Positions 56,554 to 64,000 of a stretch of DNA of 64,000 nucleotides are shown here, piece after piece. This DNA is from Desulfobulbaceae bacterium (GTDB taxonomy: Bacteria > Desulfobacterota > Desulfobulbia > Desulfobulbales > SURF-16). Within the stretch, counting starts at the first letter, position 1. The number at the start of each line of letters is the position of its first letter. Below the pieces are notes generated by a model. It had not been told where the DNA came from. It saw nothing but the letters and a program-made list of their open reading frames with translations, and ran no database searches. The stretch lies in NCBI GenBank assembly GCA_023230525.1, contig JALNXE010000002.1:25639-89638 (forward strand), in the 5' to 3' direction. The position numbers and the translations under genes were made by a program.

Positions 56554-58050
56554 TCATTGGGCGGCTCCCCCTCCCAGCACTTTATATAAAGTCACCAGAT
56601 TCTGCTGCCGGGTCAAACGGGTGGCGATCAGATCCTGCTGCGCGCTATACAAGGAACGCTGGGAATCGAGCACGGTGAGATAGCTGTCAATTCCTTGTTC
56701 GTAGCGCGCCCGGGAGAGAAGGTAACTGGCTTCGGTGGCCTCGGTAAGCGACCGCTGCGCCGCCATCTGGTCGTCGATGGTGCCTCGCTGGGCAAGGGCG
56801 TCGGCCACTTCGCGGAAGGCGGTCTGGATGGTCTTCTCGTAACGGGCCACGGCGATATCGCGATCCACCTCCGCCACCTTGAGCTTGGCCTGATTGCTGC
56901 CGGCGTCGAAGATCGGCAGGGTGATCTGCGGCGCAAAGGACCAGGCCCCCGAGTCGGACTGGAAGAGCCCGGACAGCTCGTCGCTGGCAAGGCCCACGGA
57001 GCCGGTCAGGGTGATGCGCGGGAAGAAGGCGGCCCGGGCCGCGCCGATGTTGGCATTGTAACCTTTAAGCTGGTTTTCGGCGGCCAGGACATCGGGGCGG
57101 GCAAGCAGCATCCCGGACGGCAGACCCGGCGCGATGTCCTGCACCGCAGTGAGGTTTTCGTCAAGGGCCTGGGGGAGCAACCCCGCTGGAACCGGGGAGC
57201 CGAGCACCAGCGTAAGGGCGTTTTCGTCCTGGGCCACCAGGGTGGTGTAGCGGGCGATATCCACCCGCGCCGCATCAACCCTGGTTTGCGCCTGCCGCAG
57301 GTCCAGCTCGGAGGAAGCGCCCAGTTCAAAGCGGCGCTTGATCAGCTGAAAGGTGGCCTGCTGGGCCTCCATGGTATCCCGGGCCAGTTGCAGACGCTCG
57401 CGGTCGCCGGCCAGGTTCAGGTAGTTTGCGGCCACCTCGGCCACCAGGCTGATCTGTATGGACCGCCGCGCCTGCTCGGTGGCGAGAAACTCCTCCAGGG
57501 CCTGGTCCTTCAGGTTTTGCACCCGGCCGAACAGGTCCAGTTCATAGGAGCTGACGCCAAGGCCGACACTGTACTGGTGGATGGTTTTGGCCTTACCGGT
57601 GCCGGAAAGGCTCTCCGGCACCCGCTGGCCGCTGCCCGCTGCGGTGCCGTCAACCTGCGGAAAGAGCTCGGCCCGCTGGATCCGGTACTGGGCCCGCGAC
57701 CGCTCGATGTTGAGGGCCGCCACGCGCAGGTCGCGGTTATTCTTCAGGGCGAGAGCGATCAGTTCCTGCAGTTGCGGGTCACGGAAGAACTCCTGCCAGG
57801 CAATGTCAACCGCGGTTTTGCCGGTGGGGGTAATTCCCTGCTGGTAGGCCGGGCCGTCAGGCCAGGCGTCCGGCACGGGGGCGGCGGGCCGGGTGTAAAG
57901 CGGGGCCAGGTTCGTGCAGCCGCTCAGACAGAGGGCGGCGAGGAGCACCGGGAAGTGCAACCCTGCGCGCCTCGTAGGGGCGACCCTCGTGGTCGCCCGC
58001 CTCCTGATCTTGCCTGCGAGTCTACATAAGGTTTTTGACATTTTTTTCAT
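56554..58050 (-). CDS. NodT-type outer-membrane efflux lipoprotein (second of two)
   Basis: 498 residues from ATG 58050 with GGAGGTGCATTGAA, which overlaps the end of the RND pump gene. The mature part is a standard OEP lipoprotein (LLAALCLSGCTNLAPLYTRP, then YSVGLGVSSYELDLFGRVQN and RPDVLAAENQLKGYNANIGA). The stretch before the lipobox is odd: the N-terminus holds a basic insert RRRATTRVAPTRR encoded by a palindromic intergenic repeat (57974-58000), so the signal peptide has been lengthened by a repeat. It is the outer channel expected for the AcrAB-like pump directly upstream. Confidence 0.92.
   Translation of the reverse strand: MKKMSKTLCRLAGKIRRRATTRVAPTRRAGLHFPVLLAALCLSGCTNLAPLYTRPAAPVPDAWPDGPAYQQGITPTGKTAVDIAWQEFFRDPQLQELIALALKNNRDLRVAALNIERSRAQYRIQRAELFPQVDGTAAGSGQRVPESLSGTGKAKTIHQYSVGLGVSSYELDLFGRVQNLKDQALEEFLATEQARRSIQISLVAEVAANYLNLAGDRERLQLARDTMEAQQATFQLIKRRFELGASSELDLRQAQTRVDAARVDIARYTTLVAQDENALTLVLGSPVPAGLLPQALDENLTAVQDIAPGLPSGMLLARPDVLAAENQLKGYNANIGAARAAFFPRITLTGSVGLASDELSGLFQSDSGAWSFAPQITLPIFDAGSNQAKLKVAEVDRDIAVARYEKTIQTAFREVADALAQRGTIDDQMAAQRSLTEATEASYLLSRARYEQGIDSYLTVLDSQRSLYSAQQDLIATRLTRQQNLVTLYKVLGGGAAQ
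57974..58000. repeat. GTAGGGGCGACC palindrome inside a coding region
   Basis: GTAGGGGCGACC and GGTCGCCCGC pair around CTCGT. This family member lies inside the signal-peptide region of the gene at 56554-58050 and keeps its frame open. Confidence 0.72.
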
Positions 58051-58051
58051 T

Positions 58052-61000
58052 TCAATGCACCTCCGGGGTAGCGGCGCTGACTGCTGTTGCAGGATGCCGC
58101 TTTCTGCTGAAAAGGCGGGAAACCAGCACAAAGAAAAATGGAATAAAAAGCAGGTCGATAAAGGTGGCCGAGAGAAGTCCGCCGGTGACGGCGGTGCCGA
58201 TGGCGTTCTGGGCCGCGGCTCCTGCTCCCTTGGTAAGGGCCAGGGGCAGGGTGCCGAAGAAGAAGGCCAGGGAGGTCATGATGACCGGACGCAGCCTGAT
58301 CTTCACCGCCGTGAGCGTTGCCTCGACCAGGTCATGGCCCTGATGCAGCTGTTCCTTGATGAACTGGATGATCAGGATGGCGTTCTTGGTGGAAAGCCCC
58401 ACGGTGGTCAGCAGACCGATCTGCAGATAGACGTCATTGGGCAGCACCCGCAGGGTCACCGCGGTAACCGCCCCCACCAGACCGAGCGGCAGCATGAGCA
58501 GATTGACAAAGGGAATGGTCCAGCTCTCATAGAGTGCCGCCACGCTCAAGAAAACGACCAGCAGCGAGATGGCATAGAGGGCCGTGGCCTGTTTGCCCGC
58601 CTGTTTTTCCTCATAGGAGAGGCCGGTCCACTCATAACCGATGCCAACCGGCAGCTGGGCGGCTATCTTTTCCATTTCGGCCATCGCTTCGCCGGTGCTC
58701 ACCCCCGGCGCCGCCTGGCCCATGATTTCCGCCGAGGGAATACCGTTATAGCGTTCCAGACGGGGCGAGCCATACTGCCAGTGGGCGGTGGAAAAGGCGG
58801 AAAACGGCACCATCTGTCCGCTTTTGTTGCTGACATGCCAGCTGTTGATATCCTCGGGCAGCATCCGGTACTTTGGCTCGGACTGGAGATAGACCTTCTT
58901 GACCCTGCCGTTCTGGATGAAATCGTTGACGTAGGTACTGCCCCAGGCGGTGGTGAGAACATTGTTGATGTCCGCCAGGGTGATGCCCAGGGCCCCGGCC
59001 CGTACATCATCGATATCCAGCTTGAACTGGGGGGAGTCATCCTGACCGTTCGGCCGCACGGCAATCAGCTTGGGGTTTTTCATGGCCATGCCCAGCAGCT
59101 GGTTGCGGGCCTCCATCAGCTTTGCATGCCCCAGGCCGCCACGGTCCTGCAGCTGAAAGTCAAAACCATTGGCCTGACCCAGTTCTATCACCGCCGGCGG
59201 GGAGAAGGCAAAGGCCAGACCATCCCGAAACTGCGAGAACGCTTTCATGGCCCGGCCTGCCACGGCCGGGGCCTTGAGGTCAGCGGACTTGCGCAGCTTC
59301 CAGTCCTTGAGCTTCACGAAAGCCAGTCCCATGTTCTGGCCGCGACCGGCAAAGGAAAAGCCGGCGACCGTGACCAGCGCCTCCACTGCTTGTTTTTCAT
59401 TCTCCAGGAAATGGTGCTCGAGCTGCTCAATCACCTTGATGGTCCGCTCCTGGGTGGCGCCGGCCGGCAACTGGATCTGGCAGATAATGAATCCCTGATC
59501 CTCATCCGGCAGGAAGGCGGTGGGGAGACGCAGGAAAAAGAAGGCCATGGCAGCGACAATGGCGCCGTAGACCACCAGGTAACGCACCGGCTGGCCGAAA
59601 GAGCGGCCGACGATTCGTTCATACTGCCCCCTGGCCCGGTCAAAGCATTTGTTGAACCAGCGGAAGAAAGGGCAATACCAGCCGCTCTCGCACGCCTCAT
59701 GTCCCTTTTCCACGGGTTTGAGCAGGGTGGAACAAAGGGCCGGGGTCAGGATCATGGCCACCATTACCGACAGGATCATGGCGGAGATGATGGTGACGGA
59801 AAACTGACGGTAGATAACCCCGGTGGAGCCGCCGAAAAAGGCCATGGGCAGGAAGACCGCGGTCAGCACGGTGGCGATGCCCCACAGGGCGCTGGTGATC
59901 TGTCCCATGGATTTGATGGTGGCGTCATGGGGGGACAGTCCCTCCTCGGCCATGATCCGTTCCACGTTCTCGACCACGACGATGGCGTCGTCCACCAGCA
60001 GACCGATGACAATTACCAGGGCGAACATGGTCAGGGTGTTGATGGAAAAACCTGCGACCGACAACACGCCCATGGTGCCCAGCAGCACCACCGGCACCGC
60101 GATGGTGGGGATCAGGGTGGCCCGGATATTCTGCAGGAACAGGAACATGATGATAAAGACCAGGCAGACCGCCTCAATCAGGGTCTGCACCACCTCTTCG
60201 ATGGAGATCTTGACAAAGGGGGTGGTGTCGTAGGGATAGACCACCTCCATGCCTGGGGGGAAATATTTCGACAGCTCCACCATCTTGGCCTTGATCCGGT
60301 CACCCGTGTCCAGGGCGTTGGCGCCGGCGGCCAGCCGAATCGCCATGCCGCCCAGGGGTTTTCCTTTGTAGCGTGCCTCGACGTCGTAGTTCTCGGTGCC
60401 GATTTTGGCTTCGGCCACATCCCTGAGCCTCACCGTGGAACCGTCGCTGTTGGTGCGCAGGATGATGTCATTGAACTGATCCGGGGTCTGGAGCAGGGTG
60501 CGGGCCGTGATGGTGGCATTCAACTGCTGTCCGTGAACGGCGGGGCTGCCGCCAAACTGGCCGGCCGAGACCTGGGCGTTTTGCGCCAGCAGGGCCGCGG
60601 TCACGTCATTGGGGGTCAGGTGAAAGTTGTTCAGCTTGTCCGGATTGAGCCAGATGCGCATGGCGTTCTGGGAGCCGAAGATCTGCACCTCGCCGACCCC
60701 TTCCACCCGGCTGATGATGTCCTGGATATTGGCCACCATGTAGTCGGTCAATTCGTAACGGCCCATGGAGCCGTCCTCGGAGACGAGTCCCACAATGATC
60801 AGAAAGTTCTTGGTGGATTTGACCACCGAAATTCCTTGTTTCTGCACGACCTGCGGCAGGAGCGGGGTGGCAAGCTGCAGTTTGTTCTGCACCTGCACCT
60901 GGGCGATGTTCGGGTCCGTACCGGCCTTGAAGGTCAGGTTAATGGCCACGGCGCCGGCCGAGTCGCTGGTGGAGGACATGTAGATCAGGTTGTCGATGCC

Positions 61001-61210
61001 GTTCAGCTTCTGTTCGATGACCTGGGTCACGGTATCCTGCACCGTCTGGGCCGAGGCGCCGGGATACATGGCGTTGATGGTGATCTGCGGCGGGGCAATC
61101 GGCGGATACTGGGAGACCGGCAGGGTCTTGATGGCCAGCAGGCCGGCCAGCATGACCATGATGGCGATTACCCAGGCAAAGATGGGGCGATTAATGAAAA
61201 AACGGGGCAT
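58052..61210 (-). CDS. acrB: RND multidrug efflux pump (HAE1/AcrB family)
   Basis: 1052 residues, full AcrB length. The N-terminus ([20 protein letters not shown], then [14 protein letters not shown]) is canonical. [20 protein letters not shown] holds the two Asp residues of the TM4 proton relay, and TM10 has [19 protein letters not shown] with the conserved Lys. The porter-domain repeats are present ([20 protein letters not shown] and [20 protein letters not shown]). It exports drugs, solvents or bile-salt-like compounds by proton antiport. It lies in the order TetR, adaptor, pump, outer-membrane factor on one strand. I use the symbol acrB in the family sense only. Confidence 0.95.
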   Translation of the reverse strand: MPRFFINRPIFAWVIAIMVMLAGLLAIKTLPVSQYPPIAPPQITINAMYPGASAQTVQDTVTQVIEQKLNGIDNLIYMSSTSDSAGAVAINLTFKAGTDPNIAQVQVQNKLQLATPLLPQVVQKQGISVVKSTKNFLIIVGLVSEDGSMGRYELTDYMVANIQDIISRVEGVGEVQIFGSQNAMRIWLNPDKLNNFHLTPNDVTAALLAQNAQVSAGQFGGSPAVHGQQLNATITARTLLQTPDQFNDIILRTNSDGSTVRLRDVAEAKIGTENYDVEARYKGKPLGGMAIRLAAGANALDTGDRIKAKMVELSKYFPPGMEVVYPYDTTPFVKISIEEVVQTLIEAVCLVFIIMFLFLQNIRATLIPTIAVPVVLLGTMGVLSVAGFSINTLTMFALVIVIGLLVDDAIVVVENVERIMAEEGLSPHDATIKSMGQITSALWGIATVLTAVFLPMAFFGGSTGVIYRQFSVTIISAMILSVMVAMILTPALCSTLLKPVEKGHEACESGWYCPFFRWFNKCFDRARGQYERIVGRSFGQPVRYLVVYGAIVAAMAFFFLRLPTAFLPDEDQGFIICQIQLPAGATQERTIKVIEQLEHHFLENEKQAVEALVTVAGFSFAGRGQNMGLAFVKLKDWKLRKSADLKAPAVAGRAMKAFSQFRDGLAFAFSPPAVIELGQANGFDFQLQDRGGLGHAKLMEARNQLLGMAMKNPKLIAVRPNGQDDSPQFKLDIDDVRAGALGITLADINNVLTTAWGSTYVNDFIQNGRVKKVYLQSEPKYRMLPEDINSWHVSNKSGQMVPFSAFSTAHWQYGSPRLERYNGIPSAEIMGQAAPGVSTGEAMAEMEKIAAQLPVGIGYEWTGLSYEEKQAGKQATALYAISLLVVFLSVAALYESWTIPFVNLLMLPLGLVGAVTAVTLRVLPNDVYLQIGLLTTVGLSTKNAILIIQFIKEQLHQGHDLVEATLTAVKIRLRPVIMTSLAFFFGTLPLALTKGAGAAAQNAIGTAVTGGLLSATFIDLLFIPFFFVLVSRLFSRKRHPATAVSAATPEVH

Positions 61211-61230
61211 GAAAAGTCTCCTTGCGTACA

Positions 61231-61337
61231 GAAGCGGTTTAGCTGTTTAGTCTATTAGTCTGAAGCGGTTTAGCGGTTTAGCTGTTCAGGTGTTTAGTCT
61301 TTTAGTCTGTACTTAAATACCTGCAGACTAAACACCT
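61231..61337. repeat. Short direct and inverted repeats between pump and adaptor genes
   Basis: GAAGCGGTTTAGC occurs at 61231-61243 and 61262-61274; GTTTAGTCTATTAGTCTG at 61245-61262 recurs with one change at 61292-61309. AGGTGTTTAGTC is mirrored by GACTAAACACCT at about 61326-61337. This 140-bp spacer holds nothing else. Confidence 0.65.
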
Positions 61338-61351
61338 ATCCACCTCTCCAC

Positions 61352-62539
61352 CTATTTTGCCGCGACGGGAGCTGTTTCCGGCTTTGCTCCGAACGGCACC
61401 GCCTTGACCGCCGTGCCGGGACGGGCCTTCTGGATCCCTTCCAGGATAACCCGTTCGCCCGCCTGCAGGCCTTCGCTGACCAGCCAGCTGTCGCCAACCG
61501 TTTGGGCCACCTTGATGACCCGTGGTTCCACCTTCTCTTCCGCCCCCACCACCATGACCATGGCGTTGCCGGCAGGATTACGGGTGACCCCCCGCTGGGG
61601 CACCAGAATCGCCTGCTCGTTCATCCCCTCGGTCACAATGGCGCGGACGAACATGCCCGGTAGCAGCAGCAGCTGCGGATTGGGGAAGATGGCGCGCAGG
61701 GTGACGGAGCCGGTGCTCTGGTCCACGGTGACCTCGGAGAATTTCAAAATCCCGTCAAGGGGGTAGGGGGTGCCGTCCTCCAGCAGCAGCTTGACCCTGG
61801 TCTGTGCTTCCCCGCCGTCCTGCAGCAGGCCGCTGGCCAGGTTCTGTTTCATGCGCAGCAGGTCGGCGGTGGATTGGGTGATATCCACGTACATGGAATC
61901 GAACTGCTGGATGGTGGCCAGGGGTTCGGTCTGGCTGGCGGTGACCAGGGCGCCGGTGGTGACTGACGAGCGGCCGATGCGGCCGGAAATCGGCGCCTTG
62001 ACGCTGGTATAGTCCAGGTTGATGCGGGCAATCTCCAGGGCCGCCCTGGCGGCTGCGATCTCCGCCTCGGCCTGCTTGAGCGCCGCCTGGGTATCATCAT
62101 AGTCCTGCTGGCTGACCGCATTAATTTTTACCAGCTCCCCATACCGTTCGGCCCTGAGCCGGACCGGCGCGAGATTGGCTTCGGCCCTGGCCAGGGCCGC
62201 CTTGACGCTGGCGTAGTCGGCCCGGTAAAGGGCGGGGTCGATCTGGTAGAGCAACTGCCCGGCCCGCACGTCGGAACCCTCGGTGAACAGGCGCTGCTGG
62301 ACGATGCCGCCCACCTGGGGCCGCACCTCGGCAATCAGGTGGGGCGCGGTGCGGCCGGACAGCTCCGTGGTCAAAGTGACGGGTTCGGGGGTCACGGTCA
62401 CCACCCCGACCTCAGGGGGGGGGCTGCCGGCTGCCGGCGGCGCGTTGGCGGTGGATTGTTGTCCGCAACCGGTCATCATGAGTAGGCCGGCCAGAACTCC
62501 CGCCAGGGCGATCAGTTTGATTTTTTCAGTCGTTTTCAT
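61352..62539 (-). CDS. acrA: RND efflux periplasmic adaptor (AcrA family lipoprotein)
   Basis: 395 residues with a lipoprotein signal (LIALAGVLAGLLMMTGC). Membrane-fusion features: TTELSGRTAPHLIAEVRPQV, GGIVQQRLFTEGSDVRAGQL, an alpha-hairpin (LVKINAVSQQDYDDTQAALK), then YTSVKAPISGRIGRSSVTTG and a C-terminal barrel (RNPAGNAMVMVVGAEEKVEP). It joins the RND pump (141 bp downstream) to the outer-membrane channel. Its upstream region has a perfect GTAAA-N5-GTAAA box (62708-62722) and follows the TetR gene, so control by both TetR and a CpxR-like regulator is plausible. Confidence 0.95.
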   Translation of the reverse strand: MKTTEKIKLIALAGVLAGLLMMTGCGQQSTANAPPAAGSPPPEVGVVTVTPEPVTLTTELSGRTAPHLIAEVRPQVGGIVQQRLFTEGSDVRAGQLLYQIDPALYRADYASVKAALARAEANLAPVRLRAERYGELVKINAVSQQDYDDTQAALKQAEAEIAAARAALEIARINLDYTSVKAPISGRIGRSSVTTGALVTASQTEPLATIQQFDSMYVDITQSTADLLRMKQNLASGLLQDGGEAQTRVKLLLEDGTPYPLDGILKFSEVTVDQSTGSVTLRAIFPNPQLLLLPGMFVRAIVTEGMNEQAILVPQRGVTRNPAGNAMVMVVGAEEKVEPRVIKVAQTVGDSWLVSEGLQAGERVILEGIQKARPGTAVKAVPFGAKPETAPVAAK

Positions 62540-62610
62540 GAATTGATATGCCTCAAATAAGATTATCTCGAGCGCGCAGAGCCCGCAGAGTTAATTAACT
62601 GTAATAAAAA

Positions 62611-62642
62611 TGTTCTCTGTGATCTCAGTGTGCTCTGTAGTA
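62611..62642 (-). repeat. CACAGAG repeat, copy 2
   Basis: On the minus strand TACTACAGAGCACACTGAGA followed by TCACAGAGAACA matches copy 1 at 24184-24215. It sits between the TetR gene and the adaptor gene. Confidence 0.6.
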
Positions 62643-62707
62643 AAAAAACAGATTTTTTACGAATGCTCCAGACGATGCCACTATATCTTCCCGCGGTATG
62701 GCTTACC

Positions 62708-62722
62708 GTAAAGAATTGTAAA
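62708..62722 (+). promoter_or_regulatory. Perfect CpxR-box-like site upstream of the RND efflux operon
   Basis: GTAAA-GAATT-GTAAA, an exact match to the E. coli CpxR consensus GTAAA-N5-GTAAA. It lies 169-183 bp upstream of the adaptor gene and just past the end of the TetR gene. In E. coli several RND efflux genes are CpxR targets. Confidence 0.6.
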
Positions 62723-62737
62723 TGTATTTCTGCCCGG

Positions 62738-63379
62738 TCAGCTGGGCGGGAGACCAAGCGACAGCTGTGTCTGCAGCACAATGACCTCTTCCAGTTTCTG
62801 CAGATATTCGGCGCTGTAACGCTTCTCCCCCAGGGATTCCAGGATGAAATCCATGCGGTCAGCATGGAAAAATACCGGCGTATTCATGGTCAAAATGCGC
62901 AGAAAGGCTTCCTTGTCGTCAATGGCCGGGTTGATGCGTTTTAACAATGTTTTTATGGTGTTATGCGATGGTGTGATCAGTTCATTTTTAAATATCTCCC
63001 GTAGTGGGCCTTTTTTGTGCACGACCTGGAAAATAACCCGGCAGTGCCAGATTGGTAATTCCCGTCCAAAGAGCAGCGCGATATTGCGGTGCACAATGGC
63101 GCGGATGGCCTGGGCCTGCCCCTGGGGGGTATCCGTGTCATACTGTTTGAGCAGTTCGCTGACCGGATTGTCCTTCCATACCTGCACCACGGTCTGCACC
63201 ATGGCCTTAAACAGCTTTTCCTTGCTGCCGAAGTGGTAGTGGATGCTGCCGACATTTTCCTTGGCCAGGTCGGCGATGGCCCGGGTGGACACGGAGGCGA
63301 ATCCCTTCTCCGCCGCCAGCTGACCCGCGGCGTTAATCAATGCTTCCCTGGTTTTTAAACTGGTTTCGTAGGTTGCCAT
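62738..63379 (-). CDS. TetR/AcrR family transcriptional regulator (CecR-like)
   Basis: 213 residues. The N-terminal helix-turn-helix is clear (TREALINAAGQLAAEKGFAS, then TRAIADLAKENVGSIHYHFG and SKEKLFKAMV). The C-terminal ligand domain (RAIVHRNIALLFGRELPIWH, then VIFQVVHKKGPLREIFKNEL) resembles the DUF1956 type of CecR/YbiH, which controls export genes in E. coli. It is the first gene of the efflux run and probably represses it and itself. The divergent neighbour is the CpxP-like gene. Confidence 0.92.
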   Translation of the reverse strand: MATYETSLKTREALINAAGQLAAEKGFASVSTRAIADLAKENVGSIHYHFGSKEKLFKAMVQTVVQVWKDNPVSELLKQYDTDTPQGQAQAIRAIVHRNIALLFGRELPIWHCRVIFQVVHKKGPLREIFKNELITPSHNTIKTLLKRINPAIDDKEAFLRILTMNTPVFFHADRMDFILESLGEKRYSAEYLQKLEEVIVLQTQLSLGLPPS

Positions 63380-63493
63380 GATCTCTGTTATATGGGATGT
63401 TGAAATTTGATCTTGCGACCTAATTTATCCGTATGATCAAATTTAGTCAAGCGGCAAAATTTGTTTTTTTGCCCAGATTTTCCCGGAAACGCC

Positions 63494-63529
63494 CTTACAA
63501 ATCTTTACATGGGTTAACAGTAGCTTAAC
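63494..63529 (-). promoter_or_regulatory. Array of four CpxR-like half-sites upstream of the cpxP-like gene
   Basis: CTTAC-N5-TTTAC-N5-TTAAC-N6-TTAAC, that is GTTAA/GTAAA/GTAAG words on the minus strand at 10-11 bp pitch, one helical turn apart. It lies 74-109 bp before the CpxP-like start codon, between it and the TetR gene. OmpR-family regulators bind such helically phased direct repeats. Confidence 0.62.
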
Positions 63530-63602
63530 GGCAGGAATCTCATGCCTGGTGTAGGTTGCGGTCACAGGCAGATAATGATTCATCTTTATTGGGGAGGTTT
63601 CC

Positions 63603-64000
63603 ATGAAAACAAAAAAAATGACTGAAAGATTGATGTGGGGTTTTACGGTCGTCGCAGCTTTACTGATCATGAGCGTTTTTGCCCGGGCCGGTTTCCGCCC
63701 GGAAGGACCTTTAACTCCGGAACGGATACTGGAGCGCCTGCAGCATGAGCTTGATTTGACGGAGGAGCAGAGCATCACGGTCCGCGCCTTCATGGAGGAG
63801 TCCGCCCAGCGGGAGGAGGAGATCCTGGCGCGCTATGGGCTGAACCGGGAACAGTTTCAGGTCTTGCAGAAGGATCCCCATATGGCCAGGGACGATTTCT
63901 TTGCGAAGCTGCAGACCGTACTCACCGATGAACAGAAAGAGGAGTTCAAATGCCATGGCGCGCCTGGGGACGGACACCGGCCGCCGCCCCCTCCTGATGC
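63603..64000 (+). CDS. cpxP: CpxP/Spy-like periplasmic protein, 5' part
   Basis: The frame from ATG 63603 (behind GGGGAGG) is open to the end of the window, 132 residues visible. A signal peptide (MWGFTVVAALLIMSVFARAG) is followed by a helical domain with two LTxxQ motifs (LDLTEEQSITVRAFMEES and LTDEQKEEF), the hallmark of CpxP and Spy. The visible end is rich in Pro (HRPPPPPD). Such proteins are ATP-independent chaperones or metal sensors; CpxP inhibits CpxA. The CpxRA-like pair at 27322-29451 and the half-site array just upstream support a link. Confidence 0.85.
   Translation, partial: MKTKKMTERLMWGFTVVAALLIMSVFARAGFRPEGPLTPERILERLQHELDLTEEQSITVRAFMEESAQREEEILARYGLNREQFQVLQKDPHMARDDFFAKLQTVLTDEQKEEFKCHGAPGDGHRPPPPPD

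Noticed and set aside
57914..61258. An open frame of 1114 codons on the plus strand opposite the RND pump and outer-membrane factor genes
   Set aside because: The minus-strand genes are full-length members of well-known families; the plus-strand frame reads as His/Gly/Gln-rich text with no domain and arises from the high G+C third codon positions.
1..64000. CRISPR arrays, tRNA or rRNA genes
   Set aside because: No regularly spaced repeat array and no cloverleaf or rRNA signature was noticed on reading both strands; a model-based search would be needed to exclude a tRNA fully.

Overview
The window looks like the chromosome of a motile, Gram-negative bacterium of roughly 57-60% G+C. My best guess is Desulfobacterota (Desulfobulbales-like). 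This rests on the gene mix (large hook proteins, PEP-CTERM/VPxPA surface protein, MopE-type repeat protease, DUF2339/DUF3999 pair, apparent use of selenocysteine) and on its intergenic palindromes; it is an inference, not a proof. No rRNA, tRNA, CRISPR array or transposase gene was seen.

Layout. 1-2.7 kb: end of a type I restriction subunit (hsdR), radC, a HepT/MntA toxin-antitoxin pair and a MITE-like element with a target-site duplication. 2.7-7.8 kb: TatD nuclease, B12-type radical SAM protein, PEP-CTERM-like protein, ECF sigma factor with a small membrane partner. 8.0-16.5 kb: flagellar flgD-flgK-flgL facing away from flgE. 16.6-24.2 kb: aminotransferase, DODA-type dioxygenase, an AT-rich SEC-C gene, ilvBN with a valine-codon attenuator leader, dacA. 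24.7-29.5 kb: fliD, a four-EF-hand protein, and a CpxR/CpxA-like two-component system. 29.9-39.0 kb: a subtilase with MopE-like repeats, DUF2339 plus a frameshifted DUF3999, an encapsulated-ferritin-like protein, an LTA-synthase-like membrane phosphotransferase. 39.4-43.6 kb: an operon of an Fe-S/VTT fusion, a membrane protein, a YdjY protein and an organomercurial lyase (MerB) homologue. 43.6-51.7 kb: accessory genes, a decayed BON gene, and a small array of integron-type gene cassettes. 51.7-63.4 kb: eight co-oriented genes for a TetR regulator, an RND pump, two outer-membrane factors and a MacAB-like ABC exporter. The window ends inside a CpxP/Spy-like gene.

Main discovery. Two MerB homologues are interrupted by in-frame UGA codons exactly where the catalytic cysteines of MerB should be. 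The operon copy (42930-43568) has one UGA at the Cys159 position; the cassette copy (50880-51590) has two, at the Cys96 and Cys159 positions. Each UGA is followed, 17-19 nt before the apical loop, by a stable hairpin with G in the first two loop positions, as in bacterial SECIS elements. UGA is an ordinary stop elsewhere in the window. I read both as selenocysteine-containing MerB-type proteins; the second sits between attC sites as a mobile cassette.

A second system-level signal is regulatory. GTAAA-N5-GTAAA-like boxes, the E. coli CpxR target, lie in front of the cpxRA-like operon, the CpxP-like gene, the RND efflux operon, the EF-hand gene and the ECF sigma gene, which suggests an envelope-stress regulon spread over the window. 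Several small repeat families (MITE-like, a GTAACGAAA element, GGGGCGGTTCG palindromes) punctuate the intergenic regions.
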